NCBI GenBank assembly: GCA_030619925.1
Contig: JAUXAL010000009.1
Span: 1-64,000 of the forward strand
Length of the DNA: 64,000 nucleotides
Source of the DNA: Phycisphaerae bacterium
Lineage (GTDB): Bacteria; Planctomycetota; Phycisphaerae; Sedimentisphaerales; Anaerobacaceae
Direction: 5' to 3'
The notes beneath the pieces are model-generated. The model searched no databases and was not told the origin of the DNA. It was given only the letters and a program-made list of their open reading frames with translations. The position numbers and the translations under genes are program-made. Shown piece by piece: positions 34,547 through 43,786 of this stretch. Each line of letters begins with the position of its first letter. Within the stretch, counting starts at the first letter, position 1.

Positions 34547-35272
34547 CTAAACGCTAAACGCTATTTTAGTACCAACGCGCTGGCCACAAAGAGCCCTTAC
34601 CAAGTTGCCCTTTTTGAAAATATTCAAAACAATAATGGGAATATTATTGTCGCGGCAAAGACTTATTGCCGAATGGTCCATTATTCTAAGGTTTTTGTTT
34701 AGAACCTGGCCGTAGGATAATTCTTCAAAAAGCTGTGCCTTTGGATTCTTTTTGGGGTCATCGCTGTAAACGCCCTCGACCTTTGTTGCCTTTATGAGCA
34801 GGTCGGCATCGAGCTCCGAAGCCCTTAAGGCTGCACAGGTGTCGGTCGTAAAGAAGGGGTTGCCCGTTCCGCCGGCCAATATCGCAACTCTTCCCTGCTC
34901 CAGGTGCCGAAGAGCCTTTCTGCGAATAAACGGTTCACACATCGCCGCAACTTCAATCGCACTGAGGACCCTCGTCGGCTGGCCGAGCTTCTCAAGAGTC
35001 TCCTGCAGCGCACAGGCGTTGATGATAGTAGCCAACATCCCCATATAATCTGCTGTGTTTCTGGGTATACCGCTGATTTGCGAGAAGCTCTCTCCCCGCA
35101 GAAAATTACCTGCGCCAACCACGACTGCGACCTGCGGCCCGAGTTTGCATACCTCTGATATCCTTTCGGCGAGCGACTCAAGCGCAGAGCCGTCAATCCC
35201 AAATTCGCCGGGCCTGCAAAAACTCTCGCCCGAAAGTTTCAGTAATACGCGATTGTATTTGCTTTCTGCCAT
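34547..35272 (-). CDS. pyrH: Uridylate kinase (UMP kinase)
   Basis: 241 residues of the bacterial hexameric UMP kinase type, which phosphorylates UMP to UDP with ATP. Evidence: VLLKLSGESF at the N-terminus, VAVVVGAGNFLRG, then ILAGGTGNPFFTTDTCAALRA and DSAI-type end LRIMDHSAISLCRDN. Positioned between tsf and frr. The spacer to frr (34488-34546) contains CTAAACG repeated three times. Confidence 0.96.
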   Translation of the reverse strand: MAESKYNRVLLKLSGESFCRPGEFGIDGSALESLAERISEVCKLGPQVAVVVGAGNFLRGESFSQISGIPRNTADYMGMLATIINACALQETLEKLGQPTRVLSAIEVAAMCEPFIRRKALRHLEQGRVAILAGGTGNPFFTTDTCAALRASELDADLLIKATKVEGVYSDDPKKNPKAQLFEELSYGQVLNKNLRIMDHSAISLCRDNNIPIIVLNIFKKGNLVRALCGQRVGTKIAFSV

Positions 35273-35364
35273 TTATTTCCCATCTTGCACTTCGTATCCA
35301 CCAGACAAAAGCGGACTTATCAGTTTCATATCGCGGTCGATATGCGGTACACGAGATACGCTTC

Positions 35365-36231
35365 TTAGCCGACCTCGAATCGGACAAATCTTTTTATCTT
35401 TGCCTCGCCTCCGGCTTGTTTGGCGGCCTCAGCGAGGACCTGCGCGACGGATTTGCTGTCGTCCTTGACAAACGGCTGGGCCAGAAGGCAATTTTCAGCA
35501 AAGAATTTGTTCATCTTGCCCTGGATGATTTTATCTATGATGTTGGGGGGCTTATCCTTAACCTGCTCGGCGAAAATGGCTTTCTCCCGCTCAATCGTCT
35601 CAGAATCGATCTGGTCCTTATCCAATGCCAAAGGCTTGATTGCGGTAATGTGCATTGCAATATCGCAGGCCGCCTGCTCTAACACATCTGCCTGTGCCAT
35701 CGCTTCATCGCTGGTCTCAATCTCGACCATTGCGCCTACTTTTTCGTTGAAGTGAATGTATGTGCGTATCAGTCCTGGGCCATCGAGTTTGTATTTTGTG
35801 TAATCTCCTACTTGTATTTTCTCGCCGATCCTACTGACTGTTTCGGTCAGAATGTCGCTGAACTTTCTGCTGTCAACAACGGTCTCAAGGATATTATCGG
35901 CGCCCTGGTCGGCTGGACAAACCAGGGCGAAGTCAGCCAGCCTTTCTGCCGTTGCCACAAAATCATTGTTCTTGGCTACAAAATCGGTCTCGCAGCAAAG
36001 CGTCGCCATAGCTGCTGTCCTGCCGTCCTCGCTGCTTTTGCACACAACCAAGCCCTGGAAAGTTTCCCGCTCGGCGCGTTTGGCTAAGGTCGCAAGGCCC
36101 TTTTTTCTGAGTATATCCATAGCCTCACTTATATCGCCGCTGGCTTGCTGAAGTGCACTCTTGCAATCCATCATTCCCTGTCCGGTCATCTTGCGCAGTT
36201 TCATTACCATCGCTGCTGAAATTTCCGCCAT
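35365..36231 (-). CDS. tsf: Translation elongation factor Ts
   Basis: 288 residues, starting at the ATG at 36231 with GGGAG upstream; a start five codons earlier is less likely. It is the nucleotide exchange factor for EF-Tu. The N-terminal UBA-like helix bundle is VMKLRKMTGQGMMDCKSAL, the core motif is CCETDFVAKNNDFV (TDFVxxN contacts EF-Tu), and dimerisation-region VDSRKFSDIL follows. The C-terminal part aligns with longer bacterial EF-Ts (PPNIIDKIIQGKMNKF, CLLAQPFVKDD). Confidence 0.96.
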   Translation of the reverse strand: MAEISAAMVMKLRKMTGQGMMDCKSALQQASGDISEAMDILRKKGLATLAKRAERETFQGLVVCKSSEDGRTAAMATLCCETDFVAKNNDFVATAERLADFALVCPADQGADNILETVVDSRKFSDILTETVSRIGEKIQVGDYTKYKLDGPGLIRTYIHFNEKVGAMVEIETSDEAMAQADVLEQAACDIAMHITAIKPLALDKDQIDSETIEREKAIFAEQVKDKPPNIIDKIIQGKMNKFFAENCLLAQPFVKDDSKSVAQVLAEAAKQAGGEAKIKRFVRFEVG

Positions 36232-36363
36232 TTTTAAAACTCCCATTCTCGTATCGTGTTAAAGGAAATCTCGCTACCTGGAACTCGATATTCGCATTAT
36301 GCTAACCGGCGGTGAGAGCACCGGCTAAATACTAACGACCATCTACTATTGGCTTCTGCCTTT

Positions 36364-37218
36364 TCACTTTGGCTCCTGCCGCTCGGTTTGGCCTTCTTGT
36401 GAGGCCGAGTCCACAGTCTGCGGCGGGGTGTGCTCAACAGTGCCCACAGTTTGTGGCTCGCTTCCGCCGACACGGGCCAGTGCCGTCCTTCTCGAGCGAA
36501 CCCGCCTCGGACGTTGCGGTTCCTGACGGACCGAAACCATCGTTTTGCCAATCGCCACCGCATCGGTCAACTCGTTAAGTATCAATTCAATCGCTCTGAT
36601 GGAATCATCATTGGCCGGAATCGCCACATCCACCGTGTCAGGGTCCGAATCCGTATCGAGAATTCCTATGGTTGCGATCTCCAGCTTTTTGGCTTCCCGT
36701 AGAGCAATAAATTCCTTTTTAACATCAACGGCCACAACAGCACCGGGCAAACGGGACATATTGCGAATGCCTTGAAGATTAGCTGTTATCTTTCGCATCT
36801 CGCGTTTGAGCCTCGAAGCTTGCTTCTTGCTCTGGTTGTCAAGTGTTCCATCCTCCTGCATAGCCTCCAACTGCTGCAGTCTCTGCAATCGCGATCGTAT
36901 CGTTCTAAAATTAGTAAGCATTCCGCCAAGCCATCGCTGGGAAACATAGTGCATCCCGCACCTGTCGGCGGCGGACTCGACAGCTTTTTGAGCCTGACGC
37001 TTTGTGCCTACAAAAACAACGTCCTTACCGGAAGAGACGACCTCAACAAGAAGCTTTTTAGCTATCAGCAACCCTTTTAAGGTTTCTTTGACATCGATAA
37101 TATGGATATTTCCGCGCTTTGCAAAAATAAACAGGGCCATTTTGGGATTCCATCGGCTCACGCCGTGTCCAAAATGCACCCCTGCGTTAATCAGTTTCTG
37201 GGCCAGGTTTTTAGCCAC
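36364..37218 (-). CDS. rpsB: Small ribosomal subunit protein S2 with C-terminal extension
   Basis: 284 residues, starting at GTG with GGAGGT upstream. S2 signatures: LINAGVHFGHGVSRWNPKM, FVGTKRQAQKAVESAADRCG, QRWLGGMLTNFRTI, PGAVVAVDVKKE, and NDDSIRAIELI. The last ~50 residues (from about 235) are a disordered, Arg/Gln/Thr-rich tail not present in E. coli S2. First gene of the rpsB-tsf-pyrH-frr operon. A TTGACA at 37308-37313 on the minus strand is a possible -35, though the -10 (TAGTTT) is poor. Confidence 0.96.
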   Translation of the reverse strand: MAKNLAQKLINAGVHFGHGVSRWNPKMALFIFAKRGNIHIIDVKETLKGLLIAKKLLVEVVSSGKDVVFVGTKRQAQKAVESAADRCGMHYVSQRWLGGMLTNFRTIRSRLQRLQQLEAMQEDGTLDNQSKKQASRLKREMRKITANLQGIRNMSRLPGAVVAVDVKKEFIALREAKKLEIATIGILDTDSDPDTVDVAIPANDDSIRAIELILNELTDAVAIGKTMVSVRQEPQRPRRVRSRRTALARVGGSEPQTVGTVEHTPPQTVDSASQEGQTERQEPK

Positions 37219-37340
37219 AAAAAACCTCCAAACAATCTACAAAACTCGGCCTCATCTGCTACGCACAGACGGACAAACCGACAGAAACTAACGTAAATCG
37301 TACAACATGTCAAGATTTTATGTTAAGAATTTTTATATAG

Positions 37341-37514
37341 CCATATTGTGGGTGCACGCTACGTTTGCGGCTAACTGATATAGATACCCGGCTGAGAGAG
37401 AAAGATATTTTTATCGAAAGTCGTGCAACTTCAGCTGTTTTCATTGCTGAACCCACAACGATGATATTGGTTGGCTTAGGTGGCTTGGCTTTGCTCAAGA
37501 AACGCAAAGCATAA
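37341..37514 (+). pseudogene. Orphan C-terminal end of a PEP-CTERM protein
   Basis: A plus-strand frame without a start, opened by a stop at 37338-37340, reads LRLRLTDIDTRL, then ESRATSAVFIAEPTTM and ILVGLGGLALLKKRKA and stops at 37514. EP followed by a hydrophobic helix and a basic end is the PEP-CTERM exosortase sorting signal. The rest of the gene is not found upstream, where rpsB begins on the other strand. I read it as a remnant left by rearrangement. It implies that the organism has, or had, a PEP-CTERM/exosortase system. Confidence 0.6.
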
Positions 37515-37567
37515 AACAATCGTATCTTTACCCCCAAAAGGCTTGTTCTTCCACTTATAGCCGTGTT

Positions 37568-37978
37568 TTAATACCAGACCGTAATTACAATATTAGGCTC
37601 GGTCTTTTTGGCCTGGACTTGACCTGTCACGATGTTGGTTCGTTTTATCGTAACACCCGGGTTGTTTTTTAGCCACGTGGTGATTTGCTCATCAAGGAAA
37701 TTCAAAGCGCCGGGGTGCAGCTTTGTAAAGAAGGTCTTTACGCCCGCGATTCGGTCGGTGGAAGCTATTTTTCCGGCCGGCTTTTTTGCAACCGGCTTTG
37801 GCACCTCAATCTTCGGCACCTTTGCCGTGCCGCCGCCTAAATCCAAAGGCGAGTGCGAAACACCCGTTTCGCTCGTACCGGCATCATCAAAAGGAATCGG
37901 CTTATCAAAGTCTTTGTCAAGGGGAATCGGCTCGTTGAGGTCTTGACTGCCAAAATTACTCCTATCGAGATTGTCCAT
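37568..37978 (-). CDS. Conserved-looking hypothetical protein
   Basis: 136 residues; function not recognised. The N-terminal ~65 residues are acidic and proline-rich (DLNEPIPLDKDFDKPIPFDD), likely disordered, then a basic VPKPVAKKPAGK linker. The C-terminal ~60 residues look like a small alpha/beta domain (FFTKLHPGALNFLDEQI, WLKNNPGVTIKRTN, EPNIVITVWY). AGGGATAG lies upstream of the ATG. It lies 75 bases downstream of the secretin gene on the same strand and may be co-transcribed. Confidence 0.6.
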   Translation of the reverse strand: MDNLDRSNFGSQDLNEPIPLDKDFDKPIPFDDAGTSETGVSHSPLDLGGGTAKVPKIEVPKPVAKKPAGKIASTDRIAGVKTFFTKLHPGALNFLDEQITTWLKNNPGVTIKRTNIVTGQVQAKKTEPNIVITVWY

Positions 37979-38053
37979 AGACTATCCCTCCACTATTCGT
38001 TGTTGGTACCTCGTGAATCATGAAGCGAGCCACGAGTAGGTTTGTCTGTTTCT

Positions 38054-39742
38054 TTAAGCCTTTTTGGCTTTAGCTTTAGCCTCGCTTTCTTTGGCCTTTG
38101 GCTTTTCAGAGTTTTCTTTAGGGTTTTGGGCCTTAGGTTTGGTTTTTCTGGCTTCTTCTTCGGCCTTTTCAGCAGCCTCGGCTTTCGCCTCAGCTTCTTC
38201 TCTGGCCTTTTCAGCGGCTTTGACCTTTGCCTCGGCTTCGGTCCTTACCCTATTTAGTTTAGCCTCTGCCCTTCGGGTTTCTGCTTCTGCTCTTTCGGCC
38301 CGTTCCTCGACTTCTCTGATAGCGCGTCGGGCCTTTGCTTTTTCTGCCTCGGCCTCGAGGCGTGCCCGTTCAGCCTCCTCGGCTTTGCGCTGCTGCTCTC
38401 TTTCACGGGCTTTGAATCCAAAGGGGTCCGTAACAGCTTCGTGCAGGGCTCCGGCCAAAGGTGGCTCATGTTTTCTTTTGATATCTTCGACCATCTCTTT
38501 GTTTGGCATGCCGCCGGTGGAGATACTGGGAGTTATTATGAATATGACTTCCGTGGCTCGCTCCTCAAAATCTTTGCTCGAGAATAGAATGCCGATCAGC
38601 GGTATATCTTTTAGTACAGGGACGCCGCGGACGACGGAACGCTCTATGCTCTTTCTTATTCCGCCGATGATTAAGCTTTCGCCCTGTCTGATGCGGTTTT
38701 CTTTAGTTGTAACCTTGCGTTCTGTAATAATCGGGATTTGTTTTACGCCTCTTGGGGTTGATTCTGAAGCGATCTGCACCTCGGTTTCCAGGCCGATGTA
38801 GCCGTCCGCAAAGACGTGAGGCGTGATTTTGAGTGAATTCACAACCCACTCGTATGTGGTTGTCATGTATGGCATCAACTCCCCCGGCTTGTACACTTCT
38901 TTTGGCAGGGGCACATTGTCTCTGGCCATAATCTCGGCCGTTTCGCCATTTACAACTTCGAGTGTGGGATTCATCAGGATTTTCAAGTATCCTCTGGACT
39001 CTAATATATCCACCAGAGCCTGGAAGTTCTCTTTGGCGTATCCGACCTTAAGTCCTATCAATGCCCGGGCTGGGTCGCGTAAGGAGGCCCCGGGGAATGC
39101 AGGATATACTATTGTCTCCAAGAGATCACCAGTGTTGGAGAAAACCTTTTCTGTTTTGCCACCGAGCGTAATACTCTCGCCAAAGAGATTTTCTATTAAT
39201 ACGGTGGTTTCCCAGTCCATAGTAACATCGGCATAAACCTCGGATACGAGGCAGTCTATCTTGACCTGAATGGGTGGCACATCGACCATTTCCAACAATT
39301 CAAGTACTGCATCGGCATCTTCTTCGGTTGGACATCTTACTATCAACTGGTTGGTAGCGGCAACACTGCTGACAGTGTAGTCCACCAATTTAGTTTCCTT
39401 GCCTTTTTTGTCGAAAAGTTTCGTCGCAAACTGTGCTTGGACAATTTCTTTTAACTCATCCGAGGTATGGTACATGCAAAAGTAGAATAGTTTGAACTCC
39501 GGCGTGCCGCCAACTACTTGCTCGACGATTTTGGGCGGCTCTTTGTAGATATCCGGGACGCTGATATTCGGTTCAGGTACGAGCTCAATTCTGCTCAAGT
39601 CGCGGATGATGCTTTCGGCCTGAGCGTCGGTGGATTTTTGGCCAAGAACATCCCCGCACCCTCCGACCCACAGCATAACTCCTACAGCCGCAGCCGCGAT
39701 TAACCTTTGACCGCAGGTAACTTTTTGGCCGCTACCGCTCAT
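38054..39742 (-). CDS. Secretin-domain outer-membrane protein (GspD/PilQ-like) with coiled-coil tail
   Basis: About 562 residues from Met39742; the frame extends 10 codons upstream. Lipoprotein-like N-terminus ending VGGCGD. N-domain-like segment VAATNQLIVRCPTEEDADAVLELL, then the secretin core with VKIDCLVSEVYADVTMDWE, NPTLEVVNGETAEI, IGGIRKSIERSVVRGVPVLKDIPLIG (pieces) and a VIFIITPS strand, the secretin C-terminal signature. From ~residue 445 a long Ala/Glu/Lys/Arg coiled coil follows, unusual for secretins. With the pseudopilin genes elsewhere it could serve a type II secretion or pilus machine, but no gspE/gspF is in the window. Confidence 0.82.
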   Translation of the reverse strand: MSGSGQKVTCGQRLIAAAAVGVMLWVGGCGDVLGQKSTDAQAESIIRDLSRIELVPEPNISVPDIYKEPPKIVEQVVGGTPEFKLFYFCMYHTSDELKEIVQAQFATKLFDKKGKETKLVDYTVSSVAATNQLIVRCPTEEDADAVLELLEMVDVPPIQVKIDCLVSEVYADVTMDWETTVLIENLFGESITLGGKTEKVFSNTGDLLETIVYPAFPGASLRDPARALIGLKVGYAKENFQALVDILESRGYLKILMNPTLEVVNGETAEIMARDNVPLPKEVYKPGELMPYMTTTYEWVVNSLKITPHVFADGYIGLETEVQIASESTPRGVKQIPIITERKVTTKENRIRQGESLIIGGIRKSIERSVVRGVPVLKDIPLIGILFSSKDFEERATEVIFIITPSISTGGMPNKEMVEDIKRKHEPPLAGALHEAVTDPFGFKAREREQQRKAEEAERARLEAEAEKAKARRAIREVEERAERAEAETRRAEAKLNRVRTEAEAKVKAAEKAREEAEAKAEAAEKAEEEARKTKPKAQNPKENSEKPKAKESEAKAKAKKA

Positions 39743-39969
39743 AACCTGGTACCCGCCATTGCAATCCCGCACTTTAAGCGGTGTCTTTGTCTTTATGTGT
39801 TTAAGCGCCTCTGATCCGTGTATGGACGGGGTCTATTATAATTGTATTGCATATTTTCTTATCGTCAACCTTATTCTAAAAGAATTAGTAAAAATAAACC
39901 CCTTTTTTTGGCTTGCCCAAATCAAAAATATTAGACCAACTCGCGTTTTTTTGCTATTTTTATAGGGTC

Positions 39970-41310
39970 ATGGCAAAAAAGCAAAAATCCATAACGGTCG
40001 GTTTTACATCACTGGGCTGTCCGAAAAATGTAGTCGATAGCGAAAGGATGCTGGCCGAAATCGCCCAGGCTGGCTTTCTGATAACCGCTGAGCCTGACAA
40101 TGCCGACGTTGTTGTCATCAATACCTGCGGTTTCATCGCCCCGGCCAAAGCCGAATCGCTCGAAGCAATAAGACACGCGGTGGACTGCAAGCTCAACGGC
40201 ACCGTAAAAAAAGTAATTGTCGCAGGCTGTCTGTCAGAAAGATTAGGGGAACAACTTTTTACTGAGGTCGATGGCGTCAATGCCGTTGTTGGTCTTGGTC
40301 AGCGAGATAATATTGCTCGGATAATCAAGAAAACTCTTTCTTCCGCACAGCCGACCGCTTATCTGAACCACCCGCCGCACACAACCAGCGATGACAGAAC
40401 CAGGTTACTCATTACGCCGGGCCATTGGGCATACCTGCGAATCAGTGAGGGCTGTAACCACCGCTGCTCTTTTTGCACGATACCGGCAATCAAAGGGGCG
40501 TTTAGAAGCAAGCCCAAAGAACTCGTTCTCGCCGAAGCCGCCGAATTAGTTTCAGCAGGCGCGGTCGAATTAAACATAATCGCACAGGACACCACATACT
40601 ACGGCCGTGATTTGAAAATAAAAAACGATCTGGCTGCACTTGTAAGTGAACTTGAAAAAATTACCGATCTGACGTGGATTCGATTGATGTATCTGTACCC
40701 GGCAGAAATTGACGCCAGGCTGATCGAAACCATCGCAAAAAGCGAAAGAATCGTCCATTATTTAGATATTCCGATCCAGCACATAAACGGTAAAATCCTT
40801 AAGGCTATGCGCCGGCCCGATACCAAAGACCGGCTCGGCCGACTAATTGAGAACCTGCGCTCTGCCATGTCCGACATTGCGCTGCGAACAACATTGATAA
40901 TCGGCTTTCCCGGCGAAACCGACCGGCAGTTCAACGAGCTGCTGAACTTTATCAAATGGGCTGAATTTGACGCCTTAGGCTGCTTCAAATTTTATCCCGA
41001 ATCCGGGACCGGTGCCGCGGAGATGCCCGCCCAGGTCCCTGAGAAGGTAAAACAGCAGCGGCTCGAAGAACTGATGCTCACCCAGCAGAAGATTGTCTTT
41101 GCTAAGAACAAAAACAGAATCGGCAGCGAGCTTACCTGTCTGGTTGATTCTGTTGATAGTGAAGGTCTCGGCCGAGGACGGTTTTACGGCCAGGCGCCTG
41201 ATATTGACAGCGTCTGTATCATAAAGAACTGCTCGGCCAGCTCCGGACAGTTCATCAATACGAAAGTCGTTGGCACAAAAGACTATGATTTGATTGTCGA
41301 GCGAATTTAG
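39970..41310 (+). CDS. rimO: Ribosomal protein S12 methylthiotransferase RimO
   Basis: 446 residues from the ATG at 39970 (AGGGTC just upstream); the frame extends 19 codons further without support. Radical-SAM enzyme that adds a methylthio group to Asp88 of ribosomal protein S12. N-terminal UPF0004 domain with SLGCPKNVVDSERM, VVINTCGFI and VAGCLSER cysteines; SAM cluster Cys162-x3-Cys166-x2-Cys169 in CNHRCSFCTIPAIKG; C-terminal TRAM-like domain. Followed by pgsA after 37 bases. Confidence 0.95.
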   Translation: MAKKQKSITVGFTSLGCPKNVVDSERMLAEIAQAGFLITAEPDNADVVVINTCGFIAPAKAESLEAIRHAVDCKLNGTVKKVIVAGCLSERLGEQLFTEVDGVNAVVGLGQRDNIARIIKKTLSSAQPTAYLNHPPHTTSDDRTRLLITPGHWAYLRISEGCNHRCSFCTIPAIKGAFRSKPKELVLAEAAELVSAGAVELNIIAQDTTYYGRDLKIKNDLAALVSELEKITDLTWIRLMYLYPAEIDARLIETIAKSERIVHYLDIPIQHINGKILKAMRRPDTKDRLGRLIENLRSAMSDIALRTTLIIGFPGETDRQFNELLNFIKWAEFDALGCFKFYPESGTGAAEMPAQVPEKVKQQRLEELMLTQQKIVFAKNKNRIGSELTCLVDSVDSEGLGRGRFYGQAPDIDSVCIIKNCSASSGQFINTKVVGTKDYDLIVERI

Positions 41311-41347
41311 TATTGAATTATGCTGCTGAGAAAGTAAACTCTGAGTT

Positions 41348-41992
41348 ATGTTAAGACTTATCCCGAACATCTTGACTTTCAGCCGGCTTGTTTTTACGAT
41401 CATTTTTTTGGTTATGATTCTTTACAGCCCCTATGTCGCGAACAAGCCATTTTTTCTGGATATCGCCTTCGTCATCTTTGTCATTGCAGGCCTTACCGAT
41501 ATTGTCGATGGTCCCGTTGCCAGAAAATTAAACATTACCAGTAAGTTTGGCCGAATGGTAGACCCTCTGGCCGACAAGGCCCTTGTTTGTGGCGCCTTTG
41601 TCTGTTTTGCCATAATCGGCGAGCCGAAGCTTTTTGGTTTCGGTGCGGGGGCATTGGCGGCTATTCAGTGGTCGGTGGCGGGCGTTATCATCCTGAGAGA
41701 AGCCTATGTAACGACATTGCGCCATATTGCGGAAGCTCGTGGCGTCAGCTTTGCCGCAACCGTCTCCGGCAAGATCAAGATGTTCCTGCAGTCCTTTGCC
41801 ATCGGTACGGTGATTATAAAGATGGCTCACTTCACTACCGATGTCCAATGGTGGTGGGGATATTGGTTTATCACAGTGACGTTTGTAATTATGTTAGTGG
41901 TTACGGTGGTCTCAGGCCTGAAGGCAACTCAGCGAAGCTCCTGGAAAAAGCGGCAACCGATTCGCGAAACTCCGATTTCGTCAGATGAATGA
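41348..41992 (+). CDS. pgsA: CDP-diacylglycerol-glycerol-3-phosphate 3-phosphatidyltransferase
   Basis: 214 residues, integral membrane enzyme making phosphatidylglycerophosphate. It starts MLRLIPNILTFSRLVF, the usual PgsA N-terminus. The CDP-alcohol phosphotransferase signature D-G-x2-A-R-x8-G-x3-D-x3-D is intact in IVDGPVARKLN / SKFGRMVDPLADKAL. Four or more membrane helices. Downstream of rimO on the same strand, a common pairing. Confidence 0.93.
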   Translation: MLRLIPNILTFSRLVFTIIFLVMILYSPYVANKPFFLDIAFVIFVIAGLTDIVDGPVARKLNITSKFGRMVDPLADKALVCGAFVCFAIIGEPKLFGFGAGALAAIQWSVAGVIILREAYVTTLRHIAEARGVSFAATVSGKIKMFLQSFAIGTVIIKMAHFTTDVQWWWGYWFITVTFVIMLVVTVVSGLKATQRSSWKKRQPIRETPISSDE

Positions 41993-42074
41993 TAAGCGGA
42001 TTGTTGGATATCCGACGATTCTACGTAATTTCCGTTGCTGTCTCTGAGATAATTACAGTGTGTTAACGACGACG

Positions 42075-43637
42075 TTACCAAGAAGTGCCAACATCATTTA
42101 TCTCAAGAGTATTATCTTTTTCAGTGCCGGTGAATTCATTTAATGAAAGAACTGTCTTAAGGCTTTCATCATCTCCGTTCCTTTCTGCCCAGAAGGCGGC
42201 CAGCTCGCTTGCGCTCCCAACCGACCGGCGCTTTCGTAATTCAAGAACGCCATCAGCACCCTGCGTCGTTCCAAGGTCGACAAGCTCCAGTTGGTGCGCA
42301 TGCAGACTTCGCCATTGACCCGTGTCAATTCCCTTGGATGAAATGTTGCCTATCCAGCGAAAATCCTTCTCCCTGACCGGTAGCGATGCTCCATGCACGG
42401 CTCTTGTGCTAACCAGCTGGGGAGTATTTAGAATCAAATTATTGTAGATATACCAGCCGCTTGGGGCGTAACGCGGGTCGACAATGTCACCCAGGCGATG
42501 GGATGATGTTTCTTTCTCCCAGAAGTCAATGAGAAATGGCTCCAGTGCCTCTTTTTTCAGTTTCGGAGTAATGGTCTCCAGCTCGATCCCCTTCTTGGCC
42601 CAGTGGAAAACAACATTGCATTTTACGAAAGAGTTGTGTGCAACAAGGTTATTCGGTGAAGCTCGATATTCAAAAGCGAGTTTTCCGGGTCCAAGCTCAT
42701 CGGCCATATGTGGGGGGTCAGTATCACCCCAGCAGCATTCGATCGGCTCGGCGATATCCTCGAGGTAATTATTTGCAAACACGTTGAATTTGCCGTGGAT
42801 ACGAACGGCTCCCGCATTCGGCTCATCGGATGCGAGGAACACATTGCTGTAAACGTCGTTGTAATTGCCGTCCCTGATTGAGACGGCCCCTTTGCAGTTC
42901 AGAAAAGTATTTCCGCGAATCACATTGCGGTGTGATTTAATGCAGATAAGCTCGTGTTCCCCGTTGCAGCGTGTGAAAAGGTTCTGCTCGACTATTGCGT
43001 AATGAGCCCACTTGCCATCCCCATGGAGGTAGACGCTTGAGCCGTCATTGGCTCCAAGTTCCTTGTAGTCGTGAAAATAGTTATGGTCGATCCTTGCGTA
43101 TCGGTTTCCAGGGCTAAAGTGTATATAGGCTCCCGCCGAGCTTCTTCTACCAAATTCGCAATGATCTACACGAACGTGACGAGAGAACTTAAACTGCACC
43201 CAGTGCAGCTTTTCACTTCTGTCTTCGGTGTCTTCCATTAGGAAGCGGTTTTCCGTGATTTGGATGTGTTCTGACTTCTCGCAATATATTCCGCCTGTCC
43301 CTTTGAACAGAAATCCCTCGACCCTAACCCATGATGAATTCTCAATACGCATACGACCAGAGCCACAGAAAACCGTCTTTCCCGGTTCCAGAGCTTTCAA
43401 GACAACAGGATGCCTGGCAGTCCCACGGCCTTTGAAATTTAACTGTTGAGGCAGCTCATATACACCCGGAGCTACTATAATGGTTTTTCCGGCCGATACC
43501 TTGCGTACAACCTTGATGAGCTCTTTTAAGGACGATGCTGTGACCTCCTCGGGCGCAGCGAGAGCCGCCGGCACAGCGAAAGAGAGCAGTAGAAGTGTAA
43601 TAAGTCTTCGTAGTTGACCACGCTTTATATCCGACAT
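42075..43637 (-). CDS. Secreted polysaccharide lyase family 6-like (chondroitinase B/alginate lyase type)
   Basis: 520 residues from the ATG at 43637, which gives a signal peptide RRLITLLLLSFAVPAALAAP. The frame stays open upstream to 44183 only because it reads through tandem repeat DNA. Right-handed beta-helix with PL6 features: ELIKVVRKVSAGKTIIVAPGVY at the start, FKGTGGIYCEKSEHIQI, HVRVDHCEFGRR, RIDHNYFHDY, GSSVYLHG and ICIKSHRNVIRGNTF. It probably cleaves an anionic polysaccharide such as alginate or chondroitin in the periplasm or outside. No neighbouring transport genes; substrate unknown. Confidence 0.82.
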   Translation of the reverse strand: MSDIKRGQLRRLITLLLLSFAVPAALAAPEEVTASSLKELIKVVRKVSAGKTIIVAPGVYELPQQLNFKGRGTARHPVVLKALEPGKTVFCGSGRMRIENSSWVRVEGFLFKGTGGIYCEKSEHIQITENRFLMEDTEDRSEKLHWVQFKFSRHVRVDHCEFGRRSSAGAYIHFSPGNRYARIDHNYFHDYKELGANDGSSVYLHGDGKWAHYAIVEQNLFTRCNGEHELICIKSHRNVIRGNTFLNCKGAVSIRDGNYNDVYSNVFLASDEPNAGAVRIHGKFNVFANNYLEDIAEPIECCWGDTDPPHMADELGPGKLAFEYRASPNNLVAHNSFVKCNVVFHWAKKGIELETITPKLKKEALEPFLIDFWEKETSSHRLGDIVDPRYAPSGWYIYNNLILNTPQLVSTRAVHGASLPVREKDFRWIGNISSKGIDTGQWRSLHAHQLELVDLGTTQGADGVLELRKRRSVGSASELAAFWAERNGDDESLKTVLSLNEFTGTEKDNTLEINDVGTSW

Positions 43638-43734
43638 AATATATTGAATAGAATCACAGATTTCTCTGGCAATTATACTTTTACCGACCTTAGGAGTCAA
43701 ATAGAACTTGTTTATTTGCTGCGCGGCCCGGCCT

Positions 43735-43779
43735 GGATTCGAGGCTTCGCCGAGACGAGAGCCAGCCGGGGCATGACGG
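43735..43779. repeat. GGATTC...GCATGACG dispersed element, degenerate copy h
   Basis: CTGGATTCGAGGCTTCGCC...CCGGGGCATGACGG matches the outer ends of the GATTCC...GGAATGACA family. It lies between the lyase start and the tandem peptide-coding repeats. Confidence 0.45.
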
Positions 43780-43786
43780 CAAACAG

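Noticed and set aside
38064..38801. 245-codon plus-strand ORF rich in Ala/Ser/Phe
   Set aside because: Mirror of the charged coiled-coil and secretin codons at 38054-39742; not a gene.
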